Assembly: GCA_963837515.1 (NCBI GenBank)
Contig: CAWINT010000014.1
Coordinates: 558,001-622,000 of the forward strand
Reading direction: 5' to 3'
Source of the DNA: RYN-230 sp963837515
GTDB lineage: Bacteria > Actinomycetota > Actinomycetes > Streptosporangiales > Streptosporangiaceae
DNA: 64,000 bases
Part shown: positions 36,333 through 45,621 of the stretch, in pieces
How positions within the stretch are numbered: position 1 is the stretch's first letter
Layout: every line of letters starts with the position of its first letter
Notes under the pieces: generated by a model
Database searches by the model: none
Seen by the model: only the letters and a program-made list of their open reading frames with translations
What the model was told of the DNA's origin: nothing
Translations under genes and position numbers: made by a program

Positions 36333-36384
36333 TCGTGATCATGACTTAGGTGTCGTTATAACGACACCTAAGTCATGATCACGA
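36333..36384. repeat. Perfect loopless 52-bp palindrome
   Basis: The left half starts TCGTGATCATGACTTAGG at 36333 and the two 26-bp halves meet at TTA|TAA (36358/36359) with no mismatch and no loop. Base composition is about 42% GC by count, far below its surroundings. It ends 16 bp before the glyS stop codon, in the same intergenic gap as the 19-bp hairpin. Terminator, protein-binding site or mobile palindrome are all possible. Confidence 0.9.
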
Positions 36385-36399
36385 GCCTGCGAGCGCGCA

Positions 36400-37806
36400 T
36401 CAGCAGTCGGTGAGGCGTTCGGCCAGGTAGGTCCCGAGGTTGCCCAGGCCGACCCGGTCCTGCTTCATGGAGTCACGATCTCGGACCGTCACCGCCTGGT
36501 CGTTCAGGGTGTCGAAATCCACCGTCACGCAGAACGGCGTGCCGATCTCGTCCTGCCGCCGGTACCGGCGGCCGATCGCGCTGGCGTCGTCGAAGTCGGT
36601 GTTCCACCGCTTCCGCAGCTGGGCCGCCACGTCCCGGGCCTTGGGCGACAGGTCGGCGTTGCGGGACAGCGGCAGCACGGCCACCTTGACCGGGGCCAGC
36701 CGGGGATCCAGCCGGAGCACGGTGCGTTTTTCCAGCTTCCCCTTGGCGTCCGGGGCCTCGTCCTCGGCGTAGGCGTCGAGCAGGAACATCAGCATCGACC
36801 GGTCTACCCCGGCGGCGGGCTCGATCACGTAGGGCACGAACCGCTCACCGGAGTCCTGATCCAGGTAGGACAGGTCCTGCCCGGAGTGCTGCGCATGGGT
36901 GCTGAGGTCGTAGTCGGTACGGTTGGCGATCCCCTCCAACTCGCCCCACTCCCCGCCCGGGAAGTCGTACCGGTACTCGATGTCCACCGTCCGCTTGGAG
37001 TAGTGCGAACGCTTCTCCGCCGGGTGCTCGTAGAACCGCAGGTTCTCCTTGCGCACCCCGAGGCCGGTGTACCAGCCCATCCGGGTGGCGATCCAGTGCT
37101 CGTGCCACTCCTCGTCGGTGCCCGGCCGGACGAAGAACTCCATCTCCATCTGCTCGAACTCGCGGGTGCGGAAGATGAAGTTCCCGGGGGTGATCTCGTT
37201 GCGGAACGACTTGCCGATCTGGCCGATCCCGAACGGGATCTTCTTCCGCGAGGTCTGCAGCACGTTCCGGAAGTTGATGAAGATGCCCTGAGCCGTCTCC
37301 GGCCGCAGGTAGGCCAGGCCCGACTCCCCGCCCGCTTCCCCTTCCCGCTCCACTGCACCGAGGTAGGTGCGCAGCAGCCCGTTGAACATGCGCGGCTCGG
37401 TGAACGAGCCCCGGGTCCCGCAGTGCGGGCAGGCGATGTCCTTGAGCCCGCTGCCCGCCGGGTGGCCGTGCTTGGCCTCGTACTCCTCAAGCAGGTGATC
37501 CGCCCGGTACCGGTGGTGGCAGACCTGGCACTCGGTCAGCGGGTCGACGAACTCGGTGACGTGCCCGCTCGCCTCCCACACCTCACGGGCGAGAATGACC
37601 GAGGAGTCCAGGCCGACGATGTCGTCCCGTTCCTGGACCATGGACCGCCACCACTGCCGCTTCACGTTGTTCTTCAGCTCCACGCCCAGCGGACCGTAGT
37701 CCCACGAGGCGCGCAGGCCCCCGTAGATGTCACTGGACGGGAAGACGAAGCCCCGGCGCTTGCAGAGGCTGACGATCGTCTCGATGCGGTCGTTACGGCG
37801 GGCCAT
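36400..37806 (-). CDS. glyS: Glycyl-tRNA synthetase, alpha2 (GlyQS) type
   Basis: 468 residues from ATG 37806 with GGAG upstream. Class II motifs include GFVFPSSDIYGG, ESGLAYLRPETAQGIF, motif 2 GKSFRNEITPGNFIFRTREF and the C-terminal anticodon-binding domain (VKVAVLPLSRN). A zinc insertion is present (CQVC and CPHC). It charges tRNA-Gly. Length fits the family. No T-box is expected or seen. Confidence 0.95.
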   Translation of the reverse strand: MARRNDRIETIVSLCKRRGFVFPSSDIYGGLRASWDYGPLGVELKNNVKRQWWRSMVQERDDIVGLDSSVILAREVWEASGHVTEFVDPLTECQVCHHRYRADHLLEEYEAKHGHPAGSGLKDIACPHCGTRGSFTEPRMFNGLLRTYLGAVEREGEAGGESGLAYLRPETAQGIFINFRNVLQTSRKKIPFGIGQIGKSFRNEITPGNFIFRTREFEQMEMEFFVRPGTDEEWHEHWIATRMGWYTGLGVRKENLRFYEHPAEKRSHYSKRTVDIEYRYDFPGGEWGELEGIANRTDYDLSTHAQHSGQDLSYLDQDSGERFVPYVIEPAAGVDRSMLMFLLDAYAEDEAPDAKGKLEKRTVLRLDPRLAPVKVAVLPLSRNADLSPKARDVAAQLRKRWNTDFDDASAIGRRYRRQDEIGTPFCVTVDFDTLNDQAVTVRDRDSMKQDRVGLGNLGTYLAERLTDC

Positions 37807-37889
37807 CAGGACTCCATCCGGCTGGCGGTCGGTGAGTGCGGGTGCAGCGGCGGGTACGGATCGTCACGGCCGCGCGTCCGCCAAGCTTA

Positions 37890-39278
37890 TTACCGGTAGA
37901 CGGCCCCGTAGACCCAGTCGGAATCGATGTCAACCGTGTGTCCGCCGATCGTCCGCGGGTGCGACCCCAGGTACTGCTTGATCCGGTGCGGCCCGGACCA
38001 CCAGGCGGCGAGCAGCCAGGGCAACCCGACCAAGTTGCGGTGGGCGTCCCACAGGCCGAACCACGCTGAGTCCGGCTTGGCCATCGGGTGCCCGCTCATC
38101 CAGATAGCCGCGCCCACACTGGCCACCCCGGGGGTGACGCTGGAGTAGATGCCGGAGCGGTACCCACGGGCGTGCAGCGCCCGGGTCCAGGCGTTCAGGA
38201 AGGTGAGCGAGGAGGTGCGGCACCGGGGGACGTAACCGTTGTAATCCTCCAGGTCGTAGTAGATGGGGGTGCCGCGGCCCATGCCGAGGGCCCGGGCCGA
38301 CGCGATCGCGTCCACGGCGGCGGCCCGGCCCTGGGCCGCGGCCCGGGACGGCACGATCCGCACCGAGTAGCTGGAGCAGGACGCCTGGGGGCCCACGTAG
38401 GTGGGCATGAGCGCGTATCCCAGCCCGGTCACCGCCTGCACCCAGGCGGCGGTCAGGTTCGGCTGCGCGCAGCCCTGCTCCGCGCCGCCGATGTAGACGG
38501 CCGCCGCGGCGAAGACGCGCCGGAAGGCCCGCATCGCGGCCACCGACGGGGCGGTGCAGCTGTCGAATCCCCGCACCGGGCGGACCGCCAGCCGCCGGGC
38601 GGCCCGGTGCCGCGCCGGGCGATGCCGCGCCGGGTGATGCCGCGCCGGGTGGTGCCGGGGGTGGTGACGGCGGGGGTGGCCGGGCTGGGACGCGAGGTGC
38701 CGGGCCACGGTGAGCGCCGCGGGCCGGACGGCGGCGGCCGGACGGCGGAGGTGCGCGGCGGTGACCGGCCGCACGCTGCGGATGATCGACAGCACCTGCC
38801 GGGAGCTGCCGTCGTAGCTGCCAGTGATGGACAGCCCGCTCCCGGCCACCGAAGCTCGTAGGAAATGGCCGGCCGGATCTGCGCTGACCGAGCCGTGCGC
38901 GCGGGGCAGGCCGGCGATCAGCGGGCCGCCGAACGCCGGGCCGCCTGCGCCGCCACCCATGGCCGCCGCCGGGCCGGCCTGGATGCTGATGGTCGCGGTG
39001 TGGCCGACCAGATGGGCCGGGCACTGCTGATCGGCCCCCGGGCGGCCGAGGTAGACCGCGTGCTGGTCGTAGCGCAGGCAACGGCCAGGACTACGGCCGA
39101 GCCGGTAGACCGGCCAGCTCGCGGGGACGTCGAGGACGTACCCGGCGAACCGGACCTGCTTCGTGGCCCGCACCGCTGCCGTGGCCCGCACCGCTGCCGC
39201 CTGAGCCCCGGGCATAACGGTCCCAGATCCCGTAAACATGATTCCGAATACCATGGCAAAGGCGATTATCCGGCGCAT
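37890..39278 (-). CDS. Secreted protein with DUF1906 glycoside-hydrolase-like domain
   Basis: 462 residues from ATG 39278, which has GGGGGG 6 nt upstream; the ATG at 39284 is too close. A signal peptide (MRRIIAFAMVFGIMFTGSG) is followed by a lobe of about 150 residues, a His/Arg/Pro-rich linker (HPARHHPARHRPARH) from 15-bp DNA repeats at about 38590-38670, and a C-terminal DUF1906 domain (GFDSCTAPSVAAMRAF ... PIYYDLEDYNGY). DUF1906 resembles lysozyme-like TIM barrels and is often cell-wall associated. It lies 83 nt upstream of glyS. Confidence 0.8.
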   Translation of the reverse strand: MRRIIAFAMVFGIMFTGSGTVMPGAQAAAVRATAAVRATKQVRFAGYVLDVPASWPVYRLGRSPGRCLRYDQHAVYLGRPGADQQCPAHLVGHTATISIQAGPAAAMGGGAGGPAFGGPLIAGLPRAHGSVSADPAGHFLRASVAGSGLSITGSYDGSSRQVLSIIRSVRPVTAAHLRRPAAAVRPAALTVARHLASQPGHPRRHHPRHHPARHHPARHRPARHRAARRLAVRPVRGFDSCTAPSVAAMRAFRRVFAAAAVYIGGAEQGCAQPNLTAAWVQAVTGLGYALMPTYVGPQASCSSYSVRIVPSRAAAQGRAAAVDAIASARALGMGRGTPIYYDLEDYNGYVPRCRTSSLTFLNAWTRALHARGYRSGIYSSVTPGVASVGAAIWMSGHPMAKPDSAWFGLWDAHRNLVGLPWLLAAWWSGPHRIKQYLGSHPRTIGGHTVDIDSDWVYGAVYR

Positions 39279-39406
39279 CTGCATCCCCCCGAATGCGATG
39301 GTGCCCAGGCCGAAATTGCGGCACGAGGCTCCGCCTTGTGCCGTTCCCGGCGCATTCCTCGCGCATGCACGGGGCAGCATCCGGCGTCCCCGAAAAGGAG
39401 GTAACT

Positions 39407-39490
39407 TTGCCACCCCGAGGTGAAGTCGTGGCCTGCCCGGAGACGTGCGGGCCACCTGCGGCGGCCCGGGCTGGTTTACCGGTGCGATAG
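39407..39490 (+). CDS. Possible 27-residue leader peptide with ideal ribosome site
   Basis: TTG 39407 is preceded by a full AAAGGAGGT (39394-39402), the strongest Shine-Dalgarno in the window. The frame encodes MPPRGEVVACPETCGPPAAA and seven more residues before TAG 39488. It ends 9 nt before the GTG of the DUF6703 gene. It could be a real small protein or a leader that delivers ribosomes to the next gene. Confidence 0.4.
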   Translation: MPPRGEVVACPETCGPPAAARAGLPVR

Positions 39491-39499
39491 CTTGGCAGC

Positions 39500-39793
39500 G
39501 TGCGACAGCAATCTCCGGGACCACGGGGCAGCGTTGAGCGGGCCAGCCTGCGGCCCGCCGCCTACCTGCATCACCTGCCGCGGTGGCTGCCGCCGCTCCT
39601 GGTCGCCGTCTGCTTCGTCGGCGGCCTCGCCGTGCCCGGCTGGGGCGGGGGGGCCCTGCTGCTGGTGGTAGCGGCGTTCGTGGGCTGGCTGGCGGTGCTG
39701 TCCTGGCCCGCGGTGGGCCTCCAGGGCCGGGTGCTCCGGATCGCCGCGATCGCCGCGATCGCCGGACTGGCCGTCTGGCAGGCCCTTCGCTGA
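39500..39793 (+). CDS. DUF6703 family membrane protein
   Basis: 97 residues from GTG 39500. Short basic N-terminus, LHHLPRWLPPLLVAVCFVGGL, then a second helix and ending LRIAAIAAIAGLAVWQALR, matching from memory the actinobacterial DUF6703 pattern with two or three membrane segments. Function unknown. Converges on uppS. Confidence 0.65.
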   Translation: MRQQSPGPRGSVERASLRPAAYLHHLPRWLPPLLVAVCFVGGLAVPGWGGGALLLVVAAFVGWLAVLSWPAVGLQGRVLRIAAIAAIAGLAVWQALR

Positions 39794-39824
39794 GCGCTGG
39801 GCGGTGGGATAAAGCCGGGGGCCG

Positions 39825-40610
<786 letters not shown>

Positions 40611-40629
40611 GCGCGCCCCGGCAGGTAAC

Positions 40630-41394
40630 TCATGCGTGCTCCACATGACGTAGCGAACGGATCGAATGCTCCAGGTGCCACTGGACGTACGCGGCGACCA
40701 GGCCGCTGCACTCCGCCTGGGGCCGGGGCTGGCTGGCGTCCGCCCGCGCCCAGTCGCCGCGCAGCAGCGCGCGCATCAGGCCGATCGTCGCCACCGACGG
40801 GGTCGCCGCCCCCGGCGGGCGGCACGATTGGCAGGTCAGCCCGCCAGCCGCCACCGAGAAGAATCGGGAGGATGACCGGACCGCATCGTCGGCCCCCGCC
40901 GCCGGGTCCCGGGTCCCGCACACCGCGCACTCGTCCAGGGCTGGTGCGTACCCGGCCACCGCCAGGGTGCGCAGCAGGTAGGCGTCCAGCACCAGCCGCG
41001 GGCCGTGCTCGGCCTCGGTCAGCGCCCGCAGCCCGCCCACCAGCAGCAGGAACTGCCGGATGACCGGCTCCTTCTCCACCGGGGTGAACCGCTCGGCGGT
41101 CTCCAGCATGGCCGTGCCGCTGGTGTACCGGGGGTAGTCGGCGATCAGCGGCTCGCCGTACGGCCGGACCGTCTCCGCCTGGGTGATCACATCCAGCGAG
41201 CGCCCGGTGTAGAGCAGCAGATCCACGTGGGTAAACGGCTCCAGCCTGGCACCGAACCGCGATTTCGTCCGGCGGACGCCTTTGGCAGCGGCCCGGATAC
41301 GGCCGTTGCGCCTGGTCAGGATCGTGACGATGCGGTCGGCCTCACCCAGCTTCTGGGTGCGCAGCACCACGCCGTCGTCCCGGTACAGGCTCAC
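40630..41394 (-). CDS. recO: DNA repair protein RecO
   Basis: 254 residues from GTG 41394. N-terminal OB fold (LYRDDGVVLRTQKLGEADRIVTILTR), a helical core and a zinc site (CAVCG ... CQSC). It loads RecA with RecR in gap repair. It stands between leuA and uppS as in Streptomyces. No strong ribosome site is seen at the chosen start. Confidence 0.93.
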   Translation of the reverse strand: MSLYRDDGVVLRTQKLGEADRIVTILTRRNGRIRAAAKGVRRTKSRFGARLEPFTHVDLLLYTGRSLDVITQAETVRPYGEPLIADYPRYTSGTAMLETAERFTPVEKEPVIRQFLLLVGGLRALTEAEHGPRLVLDAYLLRTLAVAGYAPALDECAVCGTRDPAAGADDAVRSSSRFFSVAAGGLTCQSCRPPGAATPSVATIGLMRALLRGDWARADASQPRPQAECSGLVAAYVQWHLEHSIRSLRHVEHA

Positions 41395-41435
41395 GATGCC
41401 ATTCTGGCCCACCGGCGGGGCTGCTCCGGCGAGGC

Positions 41436-41473
41436 GCACCCGCGGGCCCGGTCGCGGCCGGGCCCGCGGGTGC
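41436..41473. terminator. Perfect 16-bp terminator hairpin after leuA
   Basis: GCACCCGCGGGCCCGG (41436-41451) pairs perfectly with 41458-41473 around TCGCGG. It starts 7 nt after the leuA stop on the minus strand and precedes recO, so it should separate the two transcripts. Confidence 0.85.
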
Positions 41474-41479
41474 CGCGGC

Positions 41480-43252
41480 CTAGCGCCGGGCCCGGTTCAG
41501 CGCGGAGAGCACCGCCCGCAGTGAGGCGGTCGTGGTGTTGGGGTCGATGCCGACGCCCCACCAGACCCGGCCGCCGATCTCGCACTCGACGTACGCGGCG
41601 GCTTGGGCGTCACTGCCCGCGGCCAGCGCGTGCTCAGCGTAGTCCAGCACCCGTACCTCGATGCCGATGCTGGCCAGCGCGTCGCAGAACGCGGAGATCG
41701 GGCCGTTCCCGGTCCCTTCCACGCTGCAGTCCGCGCCGTCCACCCGGAGTTCCACGGTAAGCGCGTCCTTCGCGTCCACCACCGACGAGGTGTGGTGCGC
41801 CTGCAGCGCCACCGCGCCGTCAGCCAGGTACTCGGCCGAGAACGCCTGCCACATCTGGGCCGGCGTCACTTCGCCGCCCTCGGCGTCCGTGTACGCCTGG
41901 ACGGCCCGGGAGAACTCGATCTGCAGCCGGCGCGGCAGATCCAGCTGGTGCTCCGCATTCATGATGAAGGCGACGCCGCCCTTGCCGGACTGGGAGTTGA
42001 CCCGGATCACGGCCTCGTAGCTGCGGCCCACGTCCTGCGGATCGATGGGCAGGTAGGGAACCTCCCAGCGGTAGTCGCGGACCGGCGCGCCGGCCGCGGC
42101 CGCGTCCCGCTCCAGCGCCTCGAACCCCTTCTTGATCGCGTCCTGGTGGGACCCGGAGAAGGCCGTGTACACCAGATCGCCGGCGTACGGGTGGCGCGGG
42201 TGCACCGGCAGCTGGTTGCAGTACTCCACGGTGCGCCGGATCTCGTCGATGTCCGAGAAGTCGATCATGGGGTCGATGCCCTGGCTGAACAGGTTGAGGC
42301 CCAGCGTGACCAGGCACACGTTCCCGGTCCGCTCCCCGTTGCCGAACAGGCAGCCCTCGATCCGGTCGGCCCCGGCCAGCACGGCCAGCTCGGCGTCGGC
42401 CACCGCGGTGCCCCGGTCGTTGTGGGTGTGCACGGAGAGGCAGACGTGCTCGCGCCGGGACAGCTTCCGGCTCATCCACTCGATCTGGTCGGCGTACACG
42501 TTGGGGGTGGACCGCTCGACCGTGCACGGCAGGTTGATGATGATCTCCCGCCCCGGGCCCGGCTGCCAGACGTCCATGACGGCGTCGCACACCTCGAGCG
42601 AGAAGTCCAGCTCGGAGTCCATGAAAATTTCGGGCGAGTACTCGTATCCGAAGTCGCAGTCCCCCAGGTACTGCTCGGCGTACTTCAGCACCGACCGGGT
42701 ACCCTCCACGGCCAGCGCCTTGGTCTCGTCCCGGTCATTGCCGAACACCACCCGGCGGAACGCCGGGGCGATGGCGTTGTACAGGTGCACGGTGGCCCGG
42801 GGGGCTCCGGCCAGCGACTGGACGGTGCGCTCGATCAGCTCGTCCCGGGCCTGGGTGAGCACCGAGATCTGCACGTCGTCGGGGATGACCCCGTCCTCGA
42901 TGAGGCTGCGGACGAAGTCGAAGTCCGCCTGGCTGGCCGACGGGAAGCCGACCTCGATCTCCTTGTAGCCCATCTGGATGAGCAGGTCGAACATGGTCCG
43001 CTTACGGGCTGGGCTCATCGGGTCGATGAGCGCCTGGTTGCCGTCGCGCAGGTCGGTGGACAGCCACCGGGGGGCGGCGGTGATGGCCTTGCCGGGCCAG
43101 GTCCGGTCCGGCAGGTCCACCGGCCGGAACGGGGTGTAGCGCTGGCAGGGCATCCCGCTGGGCCGCTGCACCACGCCACGGTGGGGTTCCTGGCCCGGCC
43201 GCTGATCATGGGGTACGTGGGCGTGCGGAATTGCGTCGGATTGGGGTTGCAT
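41480..43252 (-). CDS. leuA: 2-isopropylmalate synthase
   Basis: 590 residues from ATG 43252. Catalytic barrel motifs LSTDLRDGNQALIDPM and SVHTHNDRGTAVADAE, and a C-terminal LeuA regulatory domain (SSVVDAKDALTVELRVDG) for leucine feedback, as in the long actinobacterial form. It condenses acetyl-CoA with 2-oxoisovalerate, the first step of leucine synthesis. A leucine-rich leader peptide lies 74 nt upstream. Confidence 0.95.
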   Translation of the reverse strand: MQPQSDAIPHAHVPHDQRPGQEPHRGVVQRPSGMPCQRYTPFRPVDLPDRTWPGKAITAAPRWLSTDLRDGNQALIDPMSPARKRTMFDLLIQMGYKEIEVGFPSASQADFDFVRSLIEDGVIPDDVQISVLTQARDELIERTVQSLAGAPRATVHLYNAIAPAFRRVVFGNDRDETKALAVEGTRSVLKYAEQYLGDCDFGYEYSPEIFMDSELDFSLEVCDAVMDVWQPGPGREIIINLPCTVERSTPNVYADQIEWMSRKLSRREHVCLSVHTHNDRGTAVADAELAVLAGADRIEGCLFGNGERTGNVCLVTLGLNLFSQGIDPMIDFSDIDEIRRTVEYCNQLPVHPRHPYAGDLVYTAFSGSHQDAIKKGFEALERDAAAAGAPVRDYRWEVPYLPIDPQDVGRSYEAVIRVNSQSGKGGVAFIMNAEHQLDLPRRLQIEFSRAVQAYTDAEGGEVTPAQMWQAFSAEYLADGAVALQAHHTSSVVDAKDALTVELRVDGADCSVEGTGNGPISAFCDALASIGIEVRVLDYAEHALAAGSDAQAAAYVECEIGGRVWWGVGIDPNTTTASLRAVLSALNRARR

Positions 43253-43380
43253 CGGAGGAGCTGCTCCCTTGCGGTTCGGGCGGCGGCCAGCGGTCACGCC
43301 AGGAACCCGCGGCGAGGGAGCCGGCCTTATCGGCCCCCGCCGCGGCGGCTAAGCAGGAGGAATCCGCGCAACATCGTTTC
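43253..43380 (-). promoter_or_regulatory. leuA leader/attenuator region
   Basis: The leader RNA contains the leader peptide gene and at least one pair of complementary segments: GGCTCCCT (about 43316-43323) just after the leader stop, and AGGGAGC (about 43262-43268), which is also the only ribosome-site-like sequence for leuA. A GC-rich GCCGCCGCGGCGGGGGCC tract overlapping the leader end can pair with GGCCGCCGCC further down. Ribosome stalling at leucine codons could switch these pairings. Confidence 0.55.
43327..43374 (-). CDS. leuA leader peptide
   Basis: 15 codons from ATG 43374 to TAA 43327 encode MLRGFLLLSRRGGGR. Four of 15 residues are leucine, with three in a row (CTC CTG CTT), the classic layout of a ribosome-mediated attenuator. 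It lies just upstream of leuA on the same strand. Confidence 0.7.
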   Translation of the reverse strand: MLRGFLLLSRRGGGR

Positions 43381-43477
43381 GACCCTAGCAGACGCGACCA
43401 GGGCTTTTCCAAACCCGCGTCCGCCAGCTGAGATACGGCCCCGGCGGCGGCCCGCCCCGGCTGGGAGAATCGGGCCC

Positions 43478-44281
43478 ATGACGAGCACGAGCTCCCCGGC
43501 CCTGGCCACCGCCGAGTACATCGCGCAGCTGGACGCCGAGGGCGGGCTGCTGGCCTCCGCCGCCGCGGGGCTGAGCCTGGACCTGCCGGTGCCGCCATGC
43601 CCGCCATGGTCGCTGCGGGACCTGCTGCGCCACGTCGGCTACGTGCACCGCTGGGCCACCCGGTACGTGACCGAGCGGCACACCGAGCGGGTGCCCCGGC
43701 TGGACGAGACGGCCGTACTGGCCCAGGACATCCCCGATGCCGCGCTGCTGGACTGGTTCCGCGCCGGGCACGCCGCCCTGGTCGGTGCGCTCGCTTCAGC
43801 CGGCCCGGGGCTGGCCTGCTGGAGCTTCCTGCCCGCCCCGTCGCCGCTGGCGTTCTGGGCCCGGCGGCAGGCCCACGAGACCACCATGCACCGGGTCGAC
43901 GCCGAGCTAGCCGCGGCCGCGGTGGCGCCCGGCCGGCCGGTCACCCCGGTCCCGGCCGGGCGGGCCGCTGACGGCCTGGATGAACTGCTGATGGGGTTTG
44001 CCCGGCGGAACGCCCGGCACGGCCCGCGGTCGGACCCGCCGCGCGCCCTGTTCGTCGACGCGGGCACCGCGCGGTGGGTGACCCGGATGGGGCCGGAGCG
44101 GGCCGAGGTGGACCGGGGCTGGGACGGCTCCGGCGGGCCGGGCGACTGCACCGTCACCGGTCCAGCGCCCGAGCTGTACCTGCTGCTGTGGAACCGGCGG
44201 GGCCCGGCCGGGCTGGAGGTGACGGGGGACCCCGGCGTGCTGGCGCACTGGCGCCGCGAGGTGAGGGTGACCTGGGGTTAA
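43478..44281 (+). CDS. Maleylpyruvate isomerase-like (DinB/mycothiol-dependent) protein
   Basis: 267 residues from ATG 43478. The helical N-terminal domain includes PPWSLRDLLRHVGYVHRWATRYV and RRQAHETTMHRVDAE, the metal-site helices of mycothiol-dependent maleylpyruvate isomerase-type proteins, followed by an MDMPI C-terminal-like domain. Function is likely mycothiol-linked but the substrate is unknown. Its TAA overlaps the era stop codon by 3 nt in a convergent arrangement. Confidence 0.8.
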   Translation: MTSTSSPALATAEYIAQLDAEGGLLASAAAGLSLDLPVPPCPPWSLRDLLRHVGYVHRWATRYVTERHTERVPRLDETAVLAQDIPDAALLDWFRAGHAALVGALASAGPGLACWSFLPAPSPLAFWARRQAHETTMHRVDAELAAAAVAPGRPVTPVPAGRAADGLDELLMGFARRNARHGPRSDPPRALFVDAGTARWVTRMGPERAEVDRGWDGSGGPGDCTVTGPAPELYLLLWNRRGPAGLEVTGDPGVLAHWRREVRVTWG

Positions 44282-45177
44282 TCGTAGAAGCCGAGGCGGC
44301 GCAGCTGCTTCGGGTCGCGCTGCCAGTCCTTGGCCACCTTGATCCGCAGGTCGAGATAGACCTTGGTGCCGAGCAGCGCCTCGATCTGCGCCCGGGCGCG
44401 GCTGCCGACCTGTTTCAGCCGGGCACCCTTCGCGCCGATCACGATGGCCTTCTGGCTGGGTCGCTCGACGTACATGACGGCGTACACGTCGGTCAGGTCC
44501 GGCCGGCCCTCCCGCGGGCCCATCTCGTCCACCACGACGGCGATGGAGTGCGGCAGCTCGTCCCGTACGCCCTCCAGGATGGCCTCCCGGATCAGCTCAG
44601 CCACCAGCAGCTGCTCCGGCTCGTCGGTCAGTTCCCCGTCCGGGTACAGCGGCCGGCCGGGCGGCAGGTGGGAGATGAGCACGTCGGTGAGCACATCGAG
44701 CTGGAATCCGGACACCGCGGAGACCGGGACGATGTCGGCCCAGTCGCCGAGCCCGGCCACCGCTTCCAGTTGCGCGGCCACCTGCGGCGGGGATGCCCGG
44801 TCCGTCTTGGTGACGATGGCCACGACCGGTGTCTTGCCCGGCAGCCCGGCCAGCTCCCGGGCCAGGTAGCTGTCCCCCGGCCCGATCCGCTCCGTGGCGG
44901 GCACGCAGAACCCGATCACGTCCACCTCGGTCAGGGTGGACCGGACGAGGCTGTCCAGCCGCTCGCCGAGCAGCGTGCGCGGCCGGTGCAGCCCGGGGGT
45001 GTCCACGATGACCAACTGCGCGTCCGGCCGGTGCACAATCCCGCGGATGGCCCGCCGGGTGGTCTGCGGCCGGCTGCTGGTGATCGCCACCTTCGTCCCG
45101 ACCAGTGCATTCATCAGCGTCGACTTGCCGACATTCGGCCTGCCGACGAAGCACGCGAAGCCCGACCGGAATTCCAC
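44278..45177 (-). CDS. era: GTPase Era
   Basis: 299 residues from GTG 45177. G1 GRPNVGKS, switch region SRPQTTR, G3 DTPGLH and G4 TKTD are followed by the C-terminal KH domain (AIVIGAKGARLKQVGSRAR). It binds the 3' end of 16S rRNA for 30S assembly. It is 34 nt downstream of the cytidine-deaminase-like gene and in the phoH-ybeY run. Confidence 0.95.
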   Translation of the reverse strand: MEFRSGFACFVGRPNVGKSTLMNALVGTKVAITSSRPQTTRRAIRGIVHRPDAQLVIVDTPGLHRPRTLLGERLDSLVRSTLTEVDVIGFCVPATERIGPGDSYLARELAGLPGKTPVVAIVTKTDRASPPQVAAQLEAVAGLGDWADIVPVSAVSGFQLDVLTDVLISHLPPGRPLYPDGELTDEPEQLLVAELIREAILEGVRDELPHSIAVVVDEMGPREGRPDLTDVYAVMYVERPSQKAIVIGAKGARLKQVGSRARAQIEALLGTKVYLDLRIKVAKDWQRDPKQLRRLGFYD

Positions 45178-45211
45178 CCCGTGATTCTAGTGGCGCGCCC
45201 GCTGCCCCCGG

Positions 45212-45556
45212 TCAGGGCTTGAGGGTGGCCCGGAGCGCGCCGTTGGCGCCCGCGTGGAAGACGATGGCGTCCGGGCCGGCTTCCCGCACCACGGCCAGGT
45301 CCGCGGGATCCGGCTGCTCGACGTCGCTGACCAGCGCCGCCGCCTCCAGGCTGGACGCCCCGCTGGAGACCGCCATCGCCACCGCCAGGCGCAGCGCGGA
45401 CAGCCGCAGCGAGGGCAGCGTCACCGCTGCCGCGGCGTAGGTCCGGCCCGTCTCGTCCCGGACCGCGGCCCCCTCCGCCGCGCCGGTGCGGGCGCGCGCC
45501 GACCGGGCCAGGGTAATGATCTTCACGTCTTCCGGACCGGGCTCCACCGCGCTCAC
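45212..45556 (-). CDS. Cytidine deaminase-like protein lacking zinc ligands
   Basis: 114 residues from GTG 45556. The fold pattern (IITLARSARARTGAAEGAAVRDETGRTYAAAAV ... LRLSALRLAVAMAVSSGA) is that of the cdd gene found next to era in actinomycetes. The catalytic HAE/CAE and PCxxC zinc motifs are absent: the position of CAE reads RLSALR and there is no cysteine at all. It is therefore probably not an active deaminase. Confidence 0.75.
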   Translation of the reverse strand: MSAVEPGPEDVKIITLARSARARTGAAEGAAVRDETGRTYAAAAVTLPSLRLSALRLAVAMAVSSGASSLEAAALVSDVEQPDPADLAVVREAGPDAIVFHAGANGALRATLKP

Positions 45557-45621
45557 CCGGCTGAGTGTAGTGGCGGGCCAGTTGCCGCATCAGTAACAGA
45601 TCACTTCACAGCCCGGAATGC

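Noticed and set aside
37807..37889. T-box or glycine riboswitch upstream of glyS
   Set aside because: The gap is only 83 bp and shows no T-box sequence or glycine-aptamer core.
39394..39402. Fragment of a 16S rRNA 3' end because the opposite strand reads ACCTCCTTT
   Set aside because: Flanking sequence does not match rRNA; it is explained by a strong Shine-Dalgarno on the plus strand.
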